NCBI GenBank assembly: GCA_030159075.1
Contig: BROG01000006.1
Coordinates: 891,001-955,000 of the forward strand
DNA length: 64,000 nucleotides
Direction: 5' to 3'
Source of the DNA: Atrina japonica
Lineage: Eukaryota; Mollusca; Bivalvia; Pterioida; Pinnidae
The notes beneath the pieces were generated by a model. That model ran no database searches. It worked only from the letters and a program-made list of their open reading frames with translations, and had not been told where the DNA came from. Shown here one piece after another: positions 10,201 to 22,066 of the stretch. The translations under genes were made by a program, and so were the position numbers. The first letter of the stretch is position 1. Each line of letters starts with the position of its first letter.

Positions 10201-12855
10201 TGCAATATTTTCTGTTGCATTTTACATGATTTTGATGATAGAGTTGAACCTGTCTTGAAAAACCATGGGTTTTGTTACTGAATTGTGGTCTGTCAGAAGA
10301 GGCTTCATTTAAAATATCTATAATTGAATGGTTTTCATAATGTGATCTTGGAAGACAGGTGTTCTGTCAACATAGGGTCCACTGGTATTGACCATGTGAT
10401 CAGAGTTTCATGGTTTAAACCATAAAGTCTTTCAAAAGAGGCTTCATTAAAAATATTTATAATTGAATGGTTTTCATAATGTGATCTTGGAAGACAGGTG
10501 TTCTGTCAACACAGTGTCCACTGGTATTGACCATGTGATCCAAGTTTCACGCTTTAAACCATAGAGTCTCTTGTCCCGGATCATTGAAACGTTTCATTAA
10601 TTTAGGGCCTATATGTTTTATCTTCTGTGACCCAGAACTTTAAAAAAAAAAAAAAAATGACATATGGTCCGCCATGATTTCTGTTAAGATAATGTGTTTG
10701 GGAAGTATGTTGTTGCCATGGACACAGTCTTAAACAATTATAGCATAGGCGTCGGAACCGGTGGGGGGGGGGGCGGCTAGGGGGGGCTTTTTTTAGCAAA
10801 GATAGACATAGGTGTTAAAAATTGGGGCTTAGCCCCCAGACGTTTCTGGCGTGTGTATGTGTTTTAAGTTGGTTTAGCCCCCCCCCCACTTTCAATTTGC
10901 TTCCGACGCTGATGTATAGAGAGTTGCTTCTTCAGGAAACTAATCAAAGGATTGCTACATGGATCAGCAGGATCCAGTGAATTAGCTTTCTGTCCAAATT
11001 TTGTTGACCATGATGTGTCAACCAGGATTTGTAAGAAGAAAGATGACAGTTTTGACATTAAGATCAGCCAATCATTTATTTTTATTTTATACAAGAAAAT
11101 GAAAATAAATATGTGTTTCAGAATACAAGTTTTCTTTATTGATTTCATATAATATTTATCAAGTGTCACATAGATCAATCAAACCACAAATGTATCGGAG
11201 AGAAAAAATATAAAAAAAATCCCTTCCTCATCACATTTTTGGAGAGTAAAAGATAAAAAAAAAAAAAAAGGATTTATATGTATACAAAACATATGAAGAA
11301 AATAATTTACATGTATTTTTCAGGTGAACTTGAAGTCTGTGAATCACCAGAGTCTTTACAGTTTAAAGTTGTATCCAGTCCTCAGCCAAATAAATCATGC
11401 TCTTTTGTTAGGGAGCCACCAGATGGCTGTGAGAAGATCAAAGTCATAAGTGAAGAAATGAAGTAAGTAACAACTATACCTACAGCTCGTTACCTCAAAG
11501 TCTTGCACCAGGTGTGTGAAAAAGGTTACGGTTAGGCCAAAAAAATATATATACTAGGTTCTCAGGCCCCGCCGCATCCCTAAAAACACTCCCGCGTCGA
11601 CGATTTTTATTTTCGTCAAAATCTGGGATTTTTTCATATCCGGTCCGATATTGATTTTGTGTTTAGGAATAACTTAACAGAGTCGTCTGTGCGCTTGACG
11701 AACATAAAAAAGTTACGTTTCTATTGAGGCTGTTACTTAACATTGACTAGACATCGAGCGAGATGTCTTTAATTTCTTGCCAAATCTCACATACGAGCAA
11801 AGTTTTGATGCCATGGTGCATCATATTTAATTTTTCCTCAGAATGTAATTTTTCGGAATTGATTTTGTCCTTAAAAAATGGACAAGTAGGTCCAGATGGA
11901 TGGACATTTCCAGAGAAATACGACAAATGCTCCGTTTCAGCTAGAATCGGTAAATCCAAAATTGAGACTGATCCAGTGGTCATGTCATGCAATGTGGTGC
12001 AGGCAGTTGATGCTTTTGGGAGGTACATTTCATTTAAATTGAGTGATATTGACGAAAAAAATAAACTTGTCATGTGAATAGTTTTATTAATAAATTTACA
12101 GAAGCTGAACACACGTAGTGACCCATATTAAAATATATGCGCTCAAATTTTAGGTCATGAACATTTTGTAGCTGAAACAGGTATATCTAGTACATCAAAA
12201 CTCATACCAAGAGTTCTTCATCTTGATAATACACATTTGTGCCCTGGAAGGGTAAGCAGATCATGATTGATAAGATATATCTAGACAGCTGAAGCAGTGG
12301 ATTTGATGAAATTTCTCGAAAAAAAGAAAGACAACTTTCTTCTTCTGAAAAAAAAAAAAAAAAAAAAAAAGCCTCCCTCCCTCATCCATATTTTTAAAAA
12401 GTGGCCTGAGAACCTAGGCATTTTTTTTGTATGGCCTTAGACATAAAGTTTTAAAAACTTGCTTTAATATAACTGTGATAACAATATAAACAGATATGCT
12501 AAAACTCTCTGAAAGACTGGGTGATGAACTCTCTCGCCCATAGAAATTAGTAGATGCTACCAAAGATCAAAATGTGTGTCGAGGAATGAATGAGTTAATG
12601 TGACGCCATGTTTTTTGTATTTGTAGGAGAGCACCAACTCAACCGCCTCAACCATGCATAAAGGAGCCATTACTATACTGTCCGATAAAGCCCTCACAGT
12701 TTGTCCTGAAACCCAGTGTAGACTCTGCGTTTTGTCAGTTGCGAAAAGCGTATACATCACAAGGGACACAATCCACAGCAACGCAGATAGCTGTTGCAGG
12801 TAGTTTATACCCAAGGGAGGCTATCCATAGCAACACAGACGTTAGCAGCTCATGA
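4161..12855 (+). CDS. GLCCI1: FAM117/GLCCI1-family protein, C-terminal half (4 exons)
   Basis: Gene model joining exons 4161-4214, 9831-10059, 11324-11462 and 12627-12855, with stop codon TGA at 12853-12855. Every junction has an AG acceptor and GT donor, and the phases agree (0, 1, 2), giving 217 residues. The reading contains words I know from vertebrate GLCCI1/FAM117: QDIPDGHRAP, STRSVDTQTPSG, SRSQSVSP, REPPDGCEKIKV and, near the end, SAFC after a CP-K-F motif. The family is serine-rich, glucocorticoid-induced in mammals, and of unclear biochemical function; no enzyme domain is known. The N-terminal part of the family (with its RRTSSLD-like motif) is absent, so the gene begins left of base 1. 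Invertebrates may have one gene ancestral to FAM117A, FAM117B and GLCCI1; the symbol reflects linkage to RPA3. Family assignment is secure, exact orthology less so. Confidence 0.85.
4296..4455 (+). repeat. Decayed SINE family 2 copy in GLCCI1 intron
   Basis: TGGTTAGAGCATCAGGC followed by TCTCACCTCT, GGAAAGTTTGTCAGTTTCTTTGC and GGTGGTCTCC keeps the order of the family 2 SINE. The B box is no longer recognisable. Confidence 0.6.
5220..5238. repeat. Poly-G run of about 18 bases
   Basis: TGGGGGGGGG run in the intron between GLCCI1 exons a and b. The rest of this intron (4460-6230) holds no exon I can support. Confidence 0.8.
6236..6416. mobile_element. 181-bp fold-back element
   Basis: Left arm GGCCTATAGACCCTTCAACT plus GTAACTGCGGTCCTGTGG is inverted at the right end as GGACCACAGTTACAGCTAGA and GGGTATATAGGCC. 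About 38 bases of imperfect inverted repeat, with no coding sequence. Confidence 0.65.
7694..8005 (+). mobile_element. MITE family A, copy 1
   Basis: Starts AAAGGAGCATTAGCTG, the inverted form of the CAGCTAATGCTCCTTT that ends the copies at 54988 and 57088. Shares AATTGCTCGAGAAACCCAGT and ACTTGCAATCGATTAACTCA with them. The right end is lost. Confidence 0.7.
8195..8262 (-). repeat. Short tRNA-like SINE remnant
   Basis: The minus strand reads TTGGTCTAGTGCTTAGAGCATCACTCTCAAAGGTCGAGTGTC, with an A-box-like start and a degenerate B box. In the intron between GLCCI1 exons at 4161 and 9831. Confidence 0.35.
8841..9083. mobile_element. Pogo/Tigger-like MITE with internal 16-bp tandem repeat
   Basis: CAGTGGGACCTTGTCTTGAG after TA at the left; GTCTTTAAAGACAGATTCCACTG at the right. 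Inside, GTGGTCTTTCATGGGA/GTGGTCTTTCATGAGA alternates about five times (8976-9060). Same family as 3469-3661. Confidence 0.65.
9831..10059 (+). CDS. GLCCI1: GLCCI1-like exon b, conserved serine-rich core
   Basis: 76 codons plus one base, between a T-rich acceptor ending TTTACAG and a GTATGT donor. It starts NQDIPDGHRAPIPELSNR and continues through STRSVDTQTPSG and SRSQSVSP, the best conserved block of the family. The second half is Ser/Gly/Pro-rich and probably disordered. The frame also stays open upstream of the acceptor, but the intron sequence there does not resemble the family. Confidence 0.88.
10241..10384. mobile_element. Third, worn pogo-like MITE
   Basis: Begins GTTGAACCTGTCTTGAAAAACC and contains GGTCTGTCAGAAGAGGCTTC, like the two better copies. 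Right end GGGTCCACTGG. It begins 180 bases after GLCCI1 exon b. Confidence 0.5.
10297..10574. repeat. 140-bp direct tandem duplication
   Basis: The segment AGAGGCTTCATTTAAAATATC to AAACCATAAAGTCT (10299-10431) recurs at 10438-10570 with about ten changes. It duplicates the right part of the MITE together with flanking intron. Confidence 0.75.
10748..10909. mobile_element. Small element with GGCGTCGGAA ends (copy 1)
   Basis: GGCGTCGGAA at the left is inverted as TTCCGACGC at the right. The interior has G and C runs and the phrase GTTTCTGGCGTGTGTATGTG. The same element occurs at 37255-37375. Confidence 0.65.
11324..11462 (+). CDS. GLCCI1: GLCCI1-like exon c, REPPDGCEK motif
   Basis: Two bases, 45 codons and two bases, between ATTTTTCAG and GTAAGT. 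It joins exon b through a split TGT cysteine codon. It carries SSPQPNKSCSFVREPPDGCE and KIKVISEEM, matching the family's [23 protein letters not shown] block. Confidence 0.88.
11531..12440. mobile_element. About 0.9-kb DNA element in GLCCI1 intron
   Basis: CTAGGTTCTCAGGCC at 11554-11568 is exactly inverted as GGCCTGAGAACCTAG at 12403-12417, and GTTAGGCC/GGCCTTAG lies outside it on each side. The interior keeps long open frames on both strands over 11747-12112 (for example GQVGPDGWTFPEKYDKC on plus), which I do not recognise. It fills most of the intron between exons c and d. Confidence 0.6.
12350..12370. repeat. Poly-A run
   Basis: About 21 A residues inside the intronic element near its right end. 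Confidence 0.8.
12627..12855 (+). CDS. GLCCI1: GLCCI1-like last coding exon
   Basis: Starts after TTGTATTTGTAG; its first base completes a lysine codon begun in the preceding exon. It reads through LYCPIKPSQFVLKPSVDSAF and ends VSSS before TGA at 12853-12855. Vertebrate members have CPDKNKVNFIP..SAFC here, so the CP-K-F and SAFC landmarks are kept, while the tail beyond them is divergent and about 40 residues long. Confidence 0.85.
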
Positions 12856-13387
12856 ACAAGGCCAGTGTAGAGATGCAGGAATTAAATCAGCAAATTAATA
12901 TTATGTTTCCGGTCACTTTTTTTTAACAGTGGCGAGATTATCAAAAATCATTTTTTAAATGTTATGGTTAGATTATAGAGTAAGTTCAGATCTTCATTCA
13001 CACACTAAAACAGTAAAAAATAGAAACGGGTTGTATTTACTTGTACAATGTATTAGTAATCCTTTATTGTGCTATAGGATAGATCTACTGTTATTAAGTG
13101 AACATAAACTTGCAGCTTACATGTGTAGTTTTTCCTTTTTTCATTGTTACACTTCCACATGTTTGTTGGTATATTTGACTTCATCTTTGTTTATTTGTAA
13201 ACATTATTTTGTCTATTTGAACTTCTGGGGTTATTGTGCCACCTAATGAGCAATATATATTTCTGTTCAATTACGATATATATTTTTTTCAGTTTATAGT
13301 ACAATTACTAGTTATAATATCTGACATTTTGTTGATTTAGGTATTTTGTGTGTTAACTGAGGATTTTTTTAATCCTTGACCTTTTCC

Positions 13388-13392
<5 letters not shown>

Positions 13393-13430
<38 letters not shown>
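13393..13430. repeat. Poly-T run of 38 bases
   Basis: Uninterrupted T run about 540 bases past the GLCCI1 stop codon. Confidence 0.9.
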
Positions 13431-13431
<1 letters not shown>

Positions 13432-13959
13432 TATTTGTCGACAGAGGGTAGTATACCTGAACTAAATTAAATCAAATTAATTTTAGGCAACTATAGTTTA
13501 TAATCAGAAAATTTCCAATTTCTTTTACAAATGCTTGTAAAGTGGTTATTGGTATATTTTTATTATGACAGTGGTGTAAGTAAATATATCAAATTGCCAA
13601 TTTATTACCTGTATCCATCTTTGCTTGAGAAATTTGATTTTACCCTTTACGAATTTGTCACAGAAATATTTGTATAACCTGGATTAGTAAAATTGACTAT
13701 GTCAGTGTCCTCAACGAGATCTGTATTATTGTTTTGTTTTTGGAGGTGTAAAAAATATCTTTAATTAATATTGGAAGAAAAAGTCATCTTGAGCAGCACG
13801 ATAACATATTTTTATTTTTTGTATTGTTTAGGCTAGTCACACTTTAGATTTTGTTTTAATTGTATTTTATGTATTTTTTTTATTTTCTCCATGTGAACTA
13901 TTGCTAACACTTTACGTCTGTCGTCCATGTCTACCTTGTTTTGTGTTAACTTTTAATCG

Positions 13960-14490
13960 TCTTCTTCTCTGAAGCCATGTAACAGATTTGGACCAAATTT
14001 GGCAGGAATGTTTATTTTAATGCCTATCAGGTTTGTTCATTTGGTGCTAATTCAAAATCCAATATGGCCACCACTGAAAAACTGGTGAGTGTGTGGTAAA
14101 ACACCATTTAAAAGGAAAAAAAACTCAAAGGGCACCAAGTTTAAAATTGCACTCTATAGGAGATACATACAGAAATCTTCCTCTCAAGAACAACGCAACC
14201 AATGAACACTAAATATTGTAGATATGTTGATTGTAACGTGCTTACATAGTGCTGTTACTTTCATGCCCATTGGTTGATAAATAAGGCCCCTTTTGGGGGA
14301 CTTAACTTAAAATTGGACCCAATGGGAAATATGAAAGTCTCTTTTTTCAGAACCACTTTACAATTTGGTGAAAGTAATACTTATGTATGTGTGCTTGTCA
14401 AATGCAGAATGCCCTAGTGGACTTAGCCTTTGCACCTGTTGTTTTGTTTTAATCCAGGTGAGCCATACAGGCTCAGGTGAGCCACTTGTT
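13960..14490 (+). repeat. Dispersed repeat family B, worn copy
   Basis: Ends GGTGAGCCATACAGGCTCAG and CCACTTGTT, like the ends at 33287 and 53938. The interior has the CTCTGAAGCCA and ACCAAATTTGG style of these repeats. Confidence 0.5.
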
Positions 14491-15030
14491 TTGTTAAAGA
14501 TTGAGCCACGTGATTTTTCTTCCAGATTATTTCTATTATGTATTTCATGCTTTGTAGTGCTATGTATATATGTGGACAATTCTTGTTTTACGCTGTCGGA
14601 CATGGCACTTGCATTTAGTAATAAGCTACACACTGCTTGTTAATATCTGTTGAGCTTTACAAACATTTTGTTAATTTGTATGGGACCTGCTCATGGTGGC
14701 TTGGTTATTTTGTATGTACATGTATATATATATATGTAATAATAAGGGCATCCAATGAATTTCTTTATCCCACCAATTGTGATAATTTGATAACTCAGGT
14801 TGTTATTGAAACACTGATAGTTTGTTGTATCTGAATTAAGTAATGAAAGGGGAGTGCTATATGAATTTTAGACGATTAACATGTTTGTTGTATGAATTTT
14901 AGACATTTCGTACATGTGTTAATACAAAATATCTGACTTCAGTTAATCATATGACTTTTCATTTACTTAATTGAATTTCAGAAAATTATAAAAAATTATA
15001 TACAGTGATTGAGCTCATTTGATCGTATTC

Positions 15031-15121
15031 TTAACTTATTCACCCATAAAGACACATTTGGACTGACTTACATCATTGATTTTAAGTACAGTCCATTGGT
15101 TTTCAGGGGTAGATGAGTTAA
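15031..15121. mobile_element. Tiny TTAA-flanked inverted-repeat element
   Basis: TTAACTTATTCACCCATAAAG at the left and CAGGGGTAGATGAGTTAA at the right form imperfect inverted ends of about 35 bases, each ending in TTAA. Confidence 0.55.
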
Positions 15122-16387
15122 TTATACACACTTTTCTGAATGGTTGATTTAAATTTCAACGAAATTCCAGTGTAAAATATTAACTACAGCGAAAGAAAAA
15201 AAAAGATGAACTGCATATCCTGGAAATGTCAGTTGCACTTAAATAATACCTCCGACATTTGCTAGTTTCTTTGTAATTAAGTTTTTTTAAGTAACTGTTT
15301 ATTTCTTTTTTTTGACAACTTCAATTCCAGGATTGGAAGTCTCCCCAAGAACATTCCCAAAGAACCGAAAGATACCAAAAGCGCGAAATTTTTACTTAAA
15401 TTGAAAATTGATTTCTGATATCCCATGCTAAAGTTGAATAATTGAATTTAAGAAATGTACTCAACATTCAATTAAAACATACACATAACTGTCTCAGCCA
15501 ATCAGATTTCAGGATTAGTTGAGATGGGGAATTTTCTCAGGCTTGTGTAAATTCTATTGGAAGAAGACTTTTTTTGTATATGTAAATAATATGGACTTTG
15601 ACACTTTTCTTTGATCTACAAATTCTCTTTTTTTTTTATATTACATTTATTTCACACAGAATAATGAGATTATATTGAATGATAATATTGGTGAGCTGTG
15701 ATACAATTAGTCACACAAAGTCTGACCTAATATAATTCATACATGACTGAAGTCTGTATATCTCCATGAACGTGATTAAGATAAATGTTTAGACAGTACC
15801 TGGAATTCCATAAATGATCTAATAAATGCCATTATGATGTGTTCTGGCATTTGTGTGTATTGTTTATTATTATAGTTTTTTACTATTATTATTTTATCAT
15901 TATTTTTGCAACAAAATCTGTTTTTTTCTAGTATCTCTCTATGTCTTTACCTATAATTATAATTGTTCAGTAAATAACTTTTTAATTCAGATTCCATGCC
16001 ACAGAATTCAGACTATGATATACATTTTGTTATCAAAATTAAACAAGTATATATAAGCTATCTGCACACATTACAGCAAAAACAATGTTGACTTTTTTCA
16101 AGTATATTGAACATGAAGTGTAGAAATGTACAAATGTTTTGTAACTGATTAGAAATGGAAAGCAAGATTGGTAATAATTCAAATATTTTGCTCAACTCAT
16201 ATCTTTGGCAGCCATTATTTTCATGTTAATGAGAAGGCAACATTCCCTGTATACACACCATGTCTTATTTACTTCAAAGCTTTCCTTCAGTGTTTAGGTC
16301 AAAATTTGTGGTTTTATGTAATCTCAGTCTTAATACGCCCATTAAAAGTGAAAGAGAATACTTATTGCTGAAATGAAAATATATTGA

Positions 16388-16393
<6 letters not shown>

Positions 16394-16424
<31 letters not shown>
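16394..16424. repeat. (TA)n microsatellite
   Basis: About 15 TA units. Confidence 0.85.
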
Positions 16425-16426
<2 letters not shown>

Positions 16427-17565
16427 ATTACATGGGTATGTAAGTATGAATTGCTTCCATTTAGATTTTGTAATATAATCATTTTCTAGCAATAATCAGT
16501 TTCAATGGGTTTACTTACTAGCAATACTTGTGTCCATTGGACATATTTTTATTTGTTTGCAATGTTATGTAACATCATAGTTAGATCTAGAAATTAATGG
16601 TTCTTTGCCTCATCATTATAATATAAAGTTTCACTTTTCTTTTTTTTTCTTTTTTTTTGGGGGGCTATTTAGCAGAGATGATGGCTCTTGCATTCTAGAG
16701 TTTGTATTTTTTATCCCTAATCTGCCGGCTTTGATATATAGTATATATTCTTTTTACATGTAATTTATACTATTACAATCTTTTTAGATACTACTGATAG
16801 CTTGAGTGATATAATCATATCAGCTGGAAAATAAGAACAGCAGTTTCGCGTTATTTTTCTATACTTTATACATATAGCATCTCAAAGGCATGTCAATGTC
16901 AGTGAAAACAAAGAAATCAGGTTGAAAGGAATTGTGAGAAAGAATTTCCGTCCAGAAAAGTTTCAATTTTTTCTTTTCTTTCCTTTATATATGGATACAT
17001 TTTGTATACTTCAAATATTAAGTATTTCACATTCCTTTCATGTTGGAGGCTAAGGAGATCTACAAAAGATTACAGCAGTATTTCATCAATTATTTATTAT
17101 GTTTTTTGCGTCCAATTTCATACATTTTCATTTTTATTATCATGGAAATCTGTATACACTGTTGTTCACCATATTGCTAACACATGCTTGGAACATTCAT
17201 CATGTAATTATCTCCCTTTGTTCTACTTAAGAATTCATTACTGAACATTTCATCAAGCACCTGTCGCCCATTAGCAACATAACCTTTCTTGAGTGGCAGT
17301 AGTAATTATGAAGACAATTTCATTAAATATGGTTATAGGTCTCGTCAGAAGTGGTCTATATAGACAAATCATCTCTCATAACAGGTGATGCTCGAGTCAG
17401 GTTGTGTTGCATCATTATTTTACTGTATTTAATTATCTTGCCGAAAATTCAATTGTTTCGACAGGACATCGTGGCTTTTGATATTAATCTGTTTGCTGTT
17501 TGTTTTTTTTTAAGATGAGGAAGCCACAATGTCATTGTTTTATTTTTGCGTTGTGCATTTGTTGT

Positions 17566-17566
<1 letters not shown>

Positions 17567-17621
<55 letters not shown>
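17567..17621. repeat. Poly-C run of 55 bases
   Basis: Uninterrupted C run; length in the real genome may differ because such runs are hard to sequence. Confidence 0.9.
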
Positions 17622-17622
<1 letters not shown>

Positions 17623-19178
17623 TGACTTTTTATGAATGTCAAAAGGGATGGCATAAAATGTTACTTCTTATTATGGACCATTTCGTGTCAAAAGGTGGAA
17701 TTGAGCATTTAGTATGAATATGACATTAATGATTATTCTTAATTGATATGAGATATGTTTATTGTCATGAGGCATGGTTCAGTGTTTAAAGTTATTGTTA
17801 TGCTTTTCTTTTTTTTTTTTGAAATAAATTTTGTTGAAAGAAAAATTCAAGTACTAATATATTACAAGTCCTTTCCTTAAATTCAGAATGATAGATTTGA
17901 TATATCAAATGGCACATACTAGGTCCAGTGGTATCATTTAATTTGCCTAAGCTATTTAGAATCATACCAAGTGGAGATTAACATTTTAGCACATACTTTT
18001 AACATTTGAGCAAGTTATAATAGTTAAAACAAAAAAAAATTCTGAACACTTTCCTTTGTCTGTGTGTCTCTCAAATGACATTATATTAGACTTGTTTAGT
18101 TGGTCAACAACTTTTTTAGTCATAAAATAGATTAAATATCATCTGGTTTATGTTTTTCAAATGTTAATTATATTGTAGACTTTAGTCTATCTTGATCCTA
18201 TTCTAATATGCCCTAGATCCAAATTGTGGACTCCATTTTTGGTTTTTCTATCTTTCTGTCTGTCCACGACACGACAGCAATCATTTTTATAACTTTTGAA
18301 TCCAATTAGACAAAATCTTCAGTCAATAAATGTTAAGAATAATTAAAGTCCAAGTGAAATCGGTGAAAAAGCACGTATAAAAATGATTTGGTATTGTTTA
18401 AATTCAGGCCATGCCTGTGACATTTTTTAAACATAATTCAATTTTAGACTTCAGCAATGTCTATTGTTACAGTGTGGACAGCATTATTGTCTGCCTAGAT
18501 AACAAGAGAAATATAGGTGACAAAAATCTAACTTTGGTCAGAATAAAAATACTTGTGATGTTGCCATTTGATTAAACTCAATATGTTATGTCTGACCACC
18601 ATATTGTGTGAGAGAGAGAGAGAGAGGCATTTGAGGTGTTTGTTACTATAGTAAAGTGACTATTACAATGTATCATAGAAAGTAACATTTGATGAAAAAT
18701 ATTTTTTCCCCTACATTTTTCCCAATAAAACTAAGATACTACATACTAATTGACAAAAACAAATAAGATGACCCAAGTTCTGTCATCACAAAGTAAACCC
18801 CAAAGCTTAAGTTTTGTATTCTTTAAGAAATATTTTATTAACTAAATCATTATTGTAGCGAGAGAGACCCTTTGAAAACACAATCCCAATTAATAGATAG
18901 AGATATTAACTGAAAATTCATATTTTTGACTTAAGAATCTTTTTTAGAAATTCTTTTTTTTATTTTTCATTTTCATGTTATGATATTCTTAACATATATA
19001 AATTTGTCACCAAAACTTGGTTTTTGTAATCATTTAGTTCAGACTATTCTCCACAATACATTAGTATGATCGACCTGTTCTATATTGTATTGATACAAGT
19101 TTTACTGACCAGCTATATGTACCTGTCACTAGATCTATTTCACTTGGTCTATGCATATAAAAAGAGTTGTATTGACCT

Positions 19179-19285
19179 GGGCCCAGTTACACAACAGGTT
19201 GTTAAATTTAACATGAAGTTAACCAATGTTAAACCAATGGGCTAACTGTAGGTTAAATTTAACAGTGTGTTGTGCAACCGGGTCC
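19179..19285. mobile_element. 107-bp fold-back element
   Basis: GGGCCCAGTTACACAACAGG then TTGTTAAATTTAAC at the left is inverted as GTTAAATTTAACAGTGTGTT then GTGCAACCGGGTCC at the right. Nearly the whole element can fold. Confidence 0.65.
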
Positions 19286-21480
19286 TGAAGTTTACACATA
19301 CGACAAGATGTATACACTTGTAGCAAGACAGAAGTACCTGTTCTATATAACAATAAAAATTATACAGAAAGAGAGGGAAAATAATTTTTAAGATTGACTC
19401 TTAAAAAATGATCGGTAAAACTGTATACTGTTCTGTATACCACACAAGTAAACACGTTAGAATGATGTAACTTAAATACCACACGTCTTTTGTATAATTT
19501 ATTGTCAGTACATTTATATCATTATTTATTCTGTTCTCTTTAAATTATTGACAAATTAGTCAATTAATTATTTATGACTTAACTATTTTCCCATGGTTGA
19601 AAAATCATAAACTTTTATTATTATATATATATGTATTAGAGATTTAGTTGCCATTTTCACATTGAAAATTTTTCCCACTTCATACATTATTATCTAGGTT
19701 TGGTCTAAACCAGTAAATAGATTAATATATGTTTTAGTTATAGATGTAAGAATTTAAGTGGTATATAATCCATTTGCACTTTTTTTTTATTCAAACAAAT
19801 TTGAAAATCTCTTTCTTTCCTTGACAAAAAATGTTGTTTATTATAATTCCTGTTACAGTTTTGACATTTGACCTTTTGAGTGGTGAACTTGTGTAGAGGA
19901 AAATCTGAGACACGCGGTATATCATACATGTGGGTACCTAGAAAGAAGCTTGCACATAAATATTTTTGAAGATTTTTTAATATATCTTTTTATACATATA
20001 TGAAAATATGAATAAAGAAGTAGAAAAGAATGTATATAAAATGTTTAAAACATATCACAAATTTATACTTAAAGGGTCATGGTCAAAGCCCCTTAGTTTA
20101 CAGAGAGAGATGTATTGACAATGATTGATAACCTTTTTAGCAAATGATAGAATATGATTATTATGTAAATAGCTTTTGGTGTTACTGTTCAGAGCCATGA
20201 AGGTTAAAAGAAACAAATGGTCAGTTTATTTTTGTAAAAGAAGAAAGAATATTTGTATATTTGATAACAAAGCATAATACATCTTTATGATATGACTTTG
20301 ATATGGCCATATTCAAGTTTGGAAGGATTTCACAATTATCTTAAATGGTGTACCCAAAATAGGGCATTATTTATAAAGCTCAACATGTTTGAAAGACAAC
20401 ATTGTGGCTTTGAGATTTTTGTCAACAATTTCAAACAAAATTACTGTAATTTTATGAACAGTGGGGAAGTACTGTATCCTTGGAAATTTTCACCCCTGTT
20501 TTATTTCCGCTATCTTGGCCCTTAGATGAGGGGGCAAATTTAAAATGAAAGAAAACTTTTTAGCTGAGTAATTGAAGCATGAACTTAAATGTCATTAACA
20601 AGACTGGTGATTAAGGGAGAATATAAGATGGTGTGAATGTGTTTTCTGTCTTAAAGTGGTGAAAATAACCAGGAGCGAAAATATCCAAGTATACAGTATT
20701 GTTTCAGTAGACACCAGCTTATGTAACGATTCCAAGAAATAATGTTTATGCTGTCCATCGTCATGGCAACCCAAGTGTTTCGTAATGATATAAGACTTAT
20801 AGGTTTAGTGTAAGTGTTAACTTTAACAAGGTCACTGTGACTCAAAAATGTCTTGGATTTCACTTGTCAAGTTTTTGATGTGATACCATAATAAGAAATG
20901 AGAGGTCAACTTTTTACATACATTGTTTTAATTATTGATTTGTAAATAGTTGGATGTTTCTGTTGTACAAGTATTTGAAAAAATCAGACAGAAAAAATAA
21001 AATGTTATCTTTTCTAAATATATATTTTGTGTTTGTTTCTTTATTGTGGTGTGTGTGCATGTACATGATGATGATGATGATGATGATCTGCTAATTTAGG
21101 CCACAGTTAATGTCACAGTGCCTCATATTTGAAATGGACAGCGACGATTTTGTGTAGGAGTAGTACAATTGATAGTGTGGCTGTATTTAGGTGAAAGCAT
21201 CATGTTTCAATTGGGAACACCACCTATTTTTGTATAAGTCTTTTCTGATTTCAGATTCTTCTTGCTTTGTAGATGGTTGTTCATTAACACTTAAAGCCCC
21301 AGCAAATCCATAGTGTTTCTTTTTCTTTCTATAAACTTTTTAAGAAACAATCCAATAATCATCAAATGAATCCATATTCTTAGCAAAAAACATTCATATT
21401 GAACGATTAGGTTCCTTCCTACTGTATATCTCGCCGATAATCGTGAATAGCTAAATCTGGGTTTGCTTGGACATACAGTA

Positions 21481-21770
21481 GGGCATTGGCCTGCAAAGGT
21501 GGGTATCTTACAGTGGGCCGAGTGGTTAGAGCATTGGCCTGCAAAGGTGAGTTTCCTTAGAGTAGGCCTCTGTGGCCAAGTGGTTAGAGCATTGTGATTA
21601 AAACCATTAAGTCTCATCACATCTTTCAGTGTGGGGTCGAGTCAAGCTGGACCCTAAGCTCATTTTGTGGGAAAGTTTGCCAGTTTACTTGTGGAAAGTT
21701 GGTGGTCTCTTCCCGGGTAAGTTCTCTTTCCCCATTAAAAACTTGTCACAGCCTTATAGCTAAAAATTTG
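21481..21770 (+). mobile_element. SINE family 2 copy with duplicated tRNA-like head
   Basis: Two A-box-bearing heads occur in a row: GGGCCGAGTGGTTAGAGCATTG at 21514 and TGTGGCCAAGTGGTTAGAGC at 21571. The phrase GGCCTGCAAAGGTG occurs before and after the first. The second continues into a damaged B box (GGGTCGAGTCAAG) and the family 2 body (GGAAAGTTTGCCAGTTTACT). Confidence 0.65.
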
Positions 21771-22060
21771 TTGAGAACTAAGTATGAGAAGTTTCCCATA
21801 AGAGATGATATATTTCAGTCAATTCTATTCTCAGAGACATCTCCAATTCATAAAGGTGAAAACGGTGGTAGCATTTCTATTATAGTCTTCTTCAAACATT
21901 TAAAAAAAAATACAATTATGTCACCATGTATTTCATTTGCTTCTTTCAAATTGTAATTACCCATATGCATAGGACCAAAATTGTAAAACGCGCACATGTT
22001 GACATGAAGTGCAAAAATGTTAAAGGATGAAAAGAACAACAGTACAAAAAAGGTATTGTC

Positions 22061-22066
22061 TTTATT
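22061..22066 (-). promoter_or_regulatory. AATAAA polyadenylation signal overlapping the oxygenase stop codon
   Basis: On the minus strand the end of the gene reads ATT TAA TAA A. AATAAA lies at 22066-22061 and shares two bases with the TAA stop. If used, the 3' untranslated region would be only about 15-25 bases. Confidence 0.45.

Larger units (their letters stand above)
12856..22064. other. Gene-poor, T-rich interval after the GLCCI1 stop
   Basis: No exon could be supported. The first part must include the GLCCI1 3' untranslated region; its end is not clear. Contents otherwise: poly-T at 13393-13430, a worn dispersed repeat at 13960-14490, small inverted-repeat elements at 15031 and 19179, a (TA)n tract at 16394-16424, poly-C at 17567-17621, (GAT)n near 21068 and the SINE at 21481. 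Confidence 0.6.

Noticed and set aside
20292..20525. 77-codon frame near a GTACTGTATCCTTGG motif
   Set aside because: Starts in AT-rich sequence, matches no family, and the end resembles dispersed repeat sequence.
21291..21620. 109-codon frame on minus strand
   Set aside because: It runs antisense through the tRNA-like heads of the SINE.
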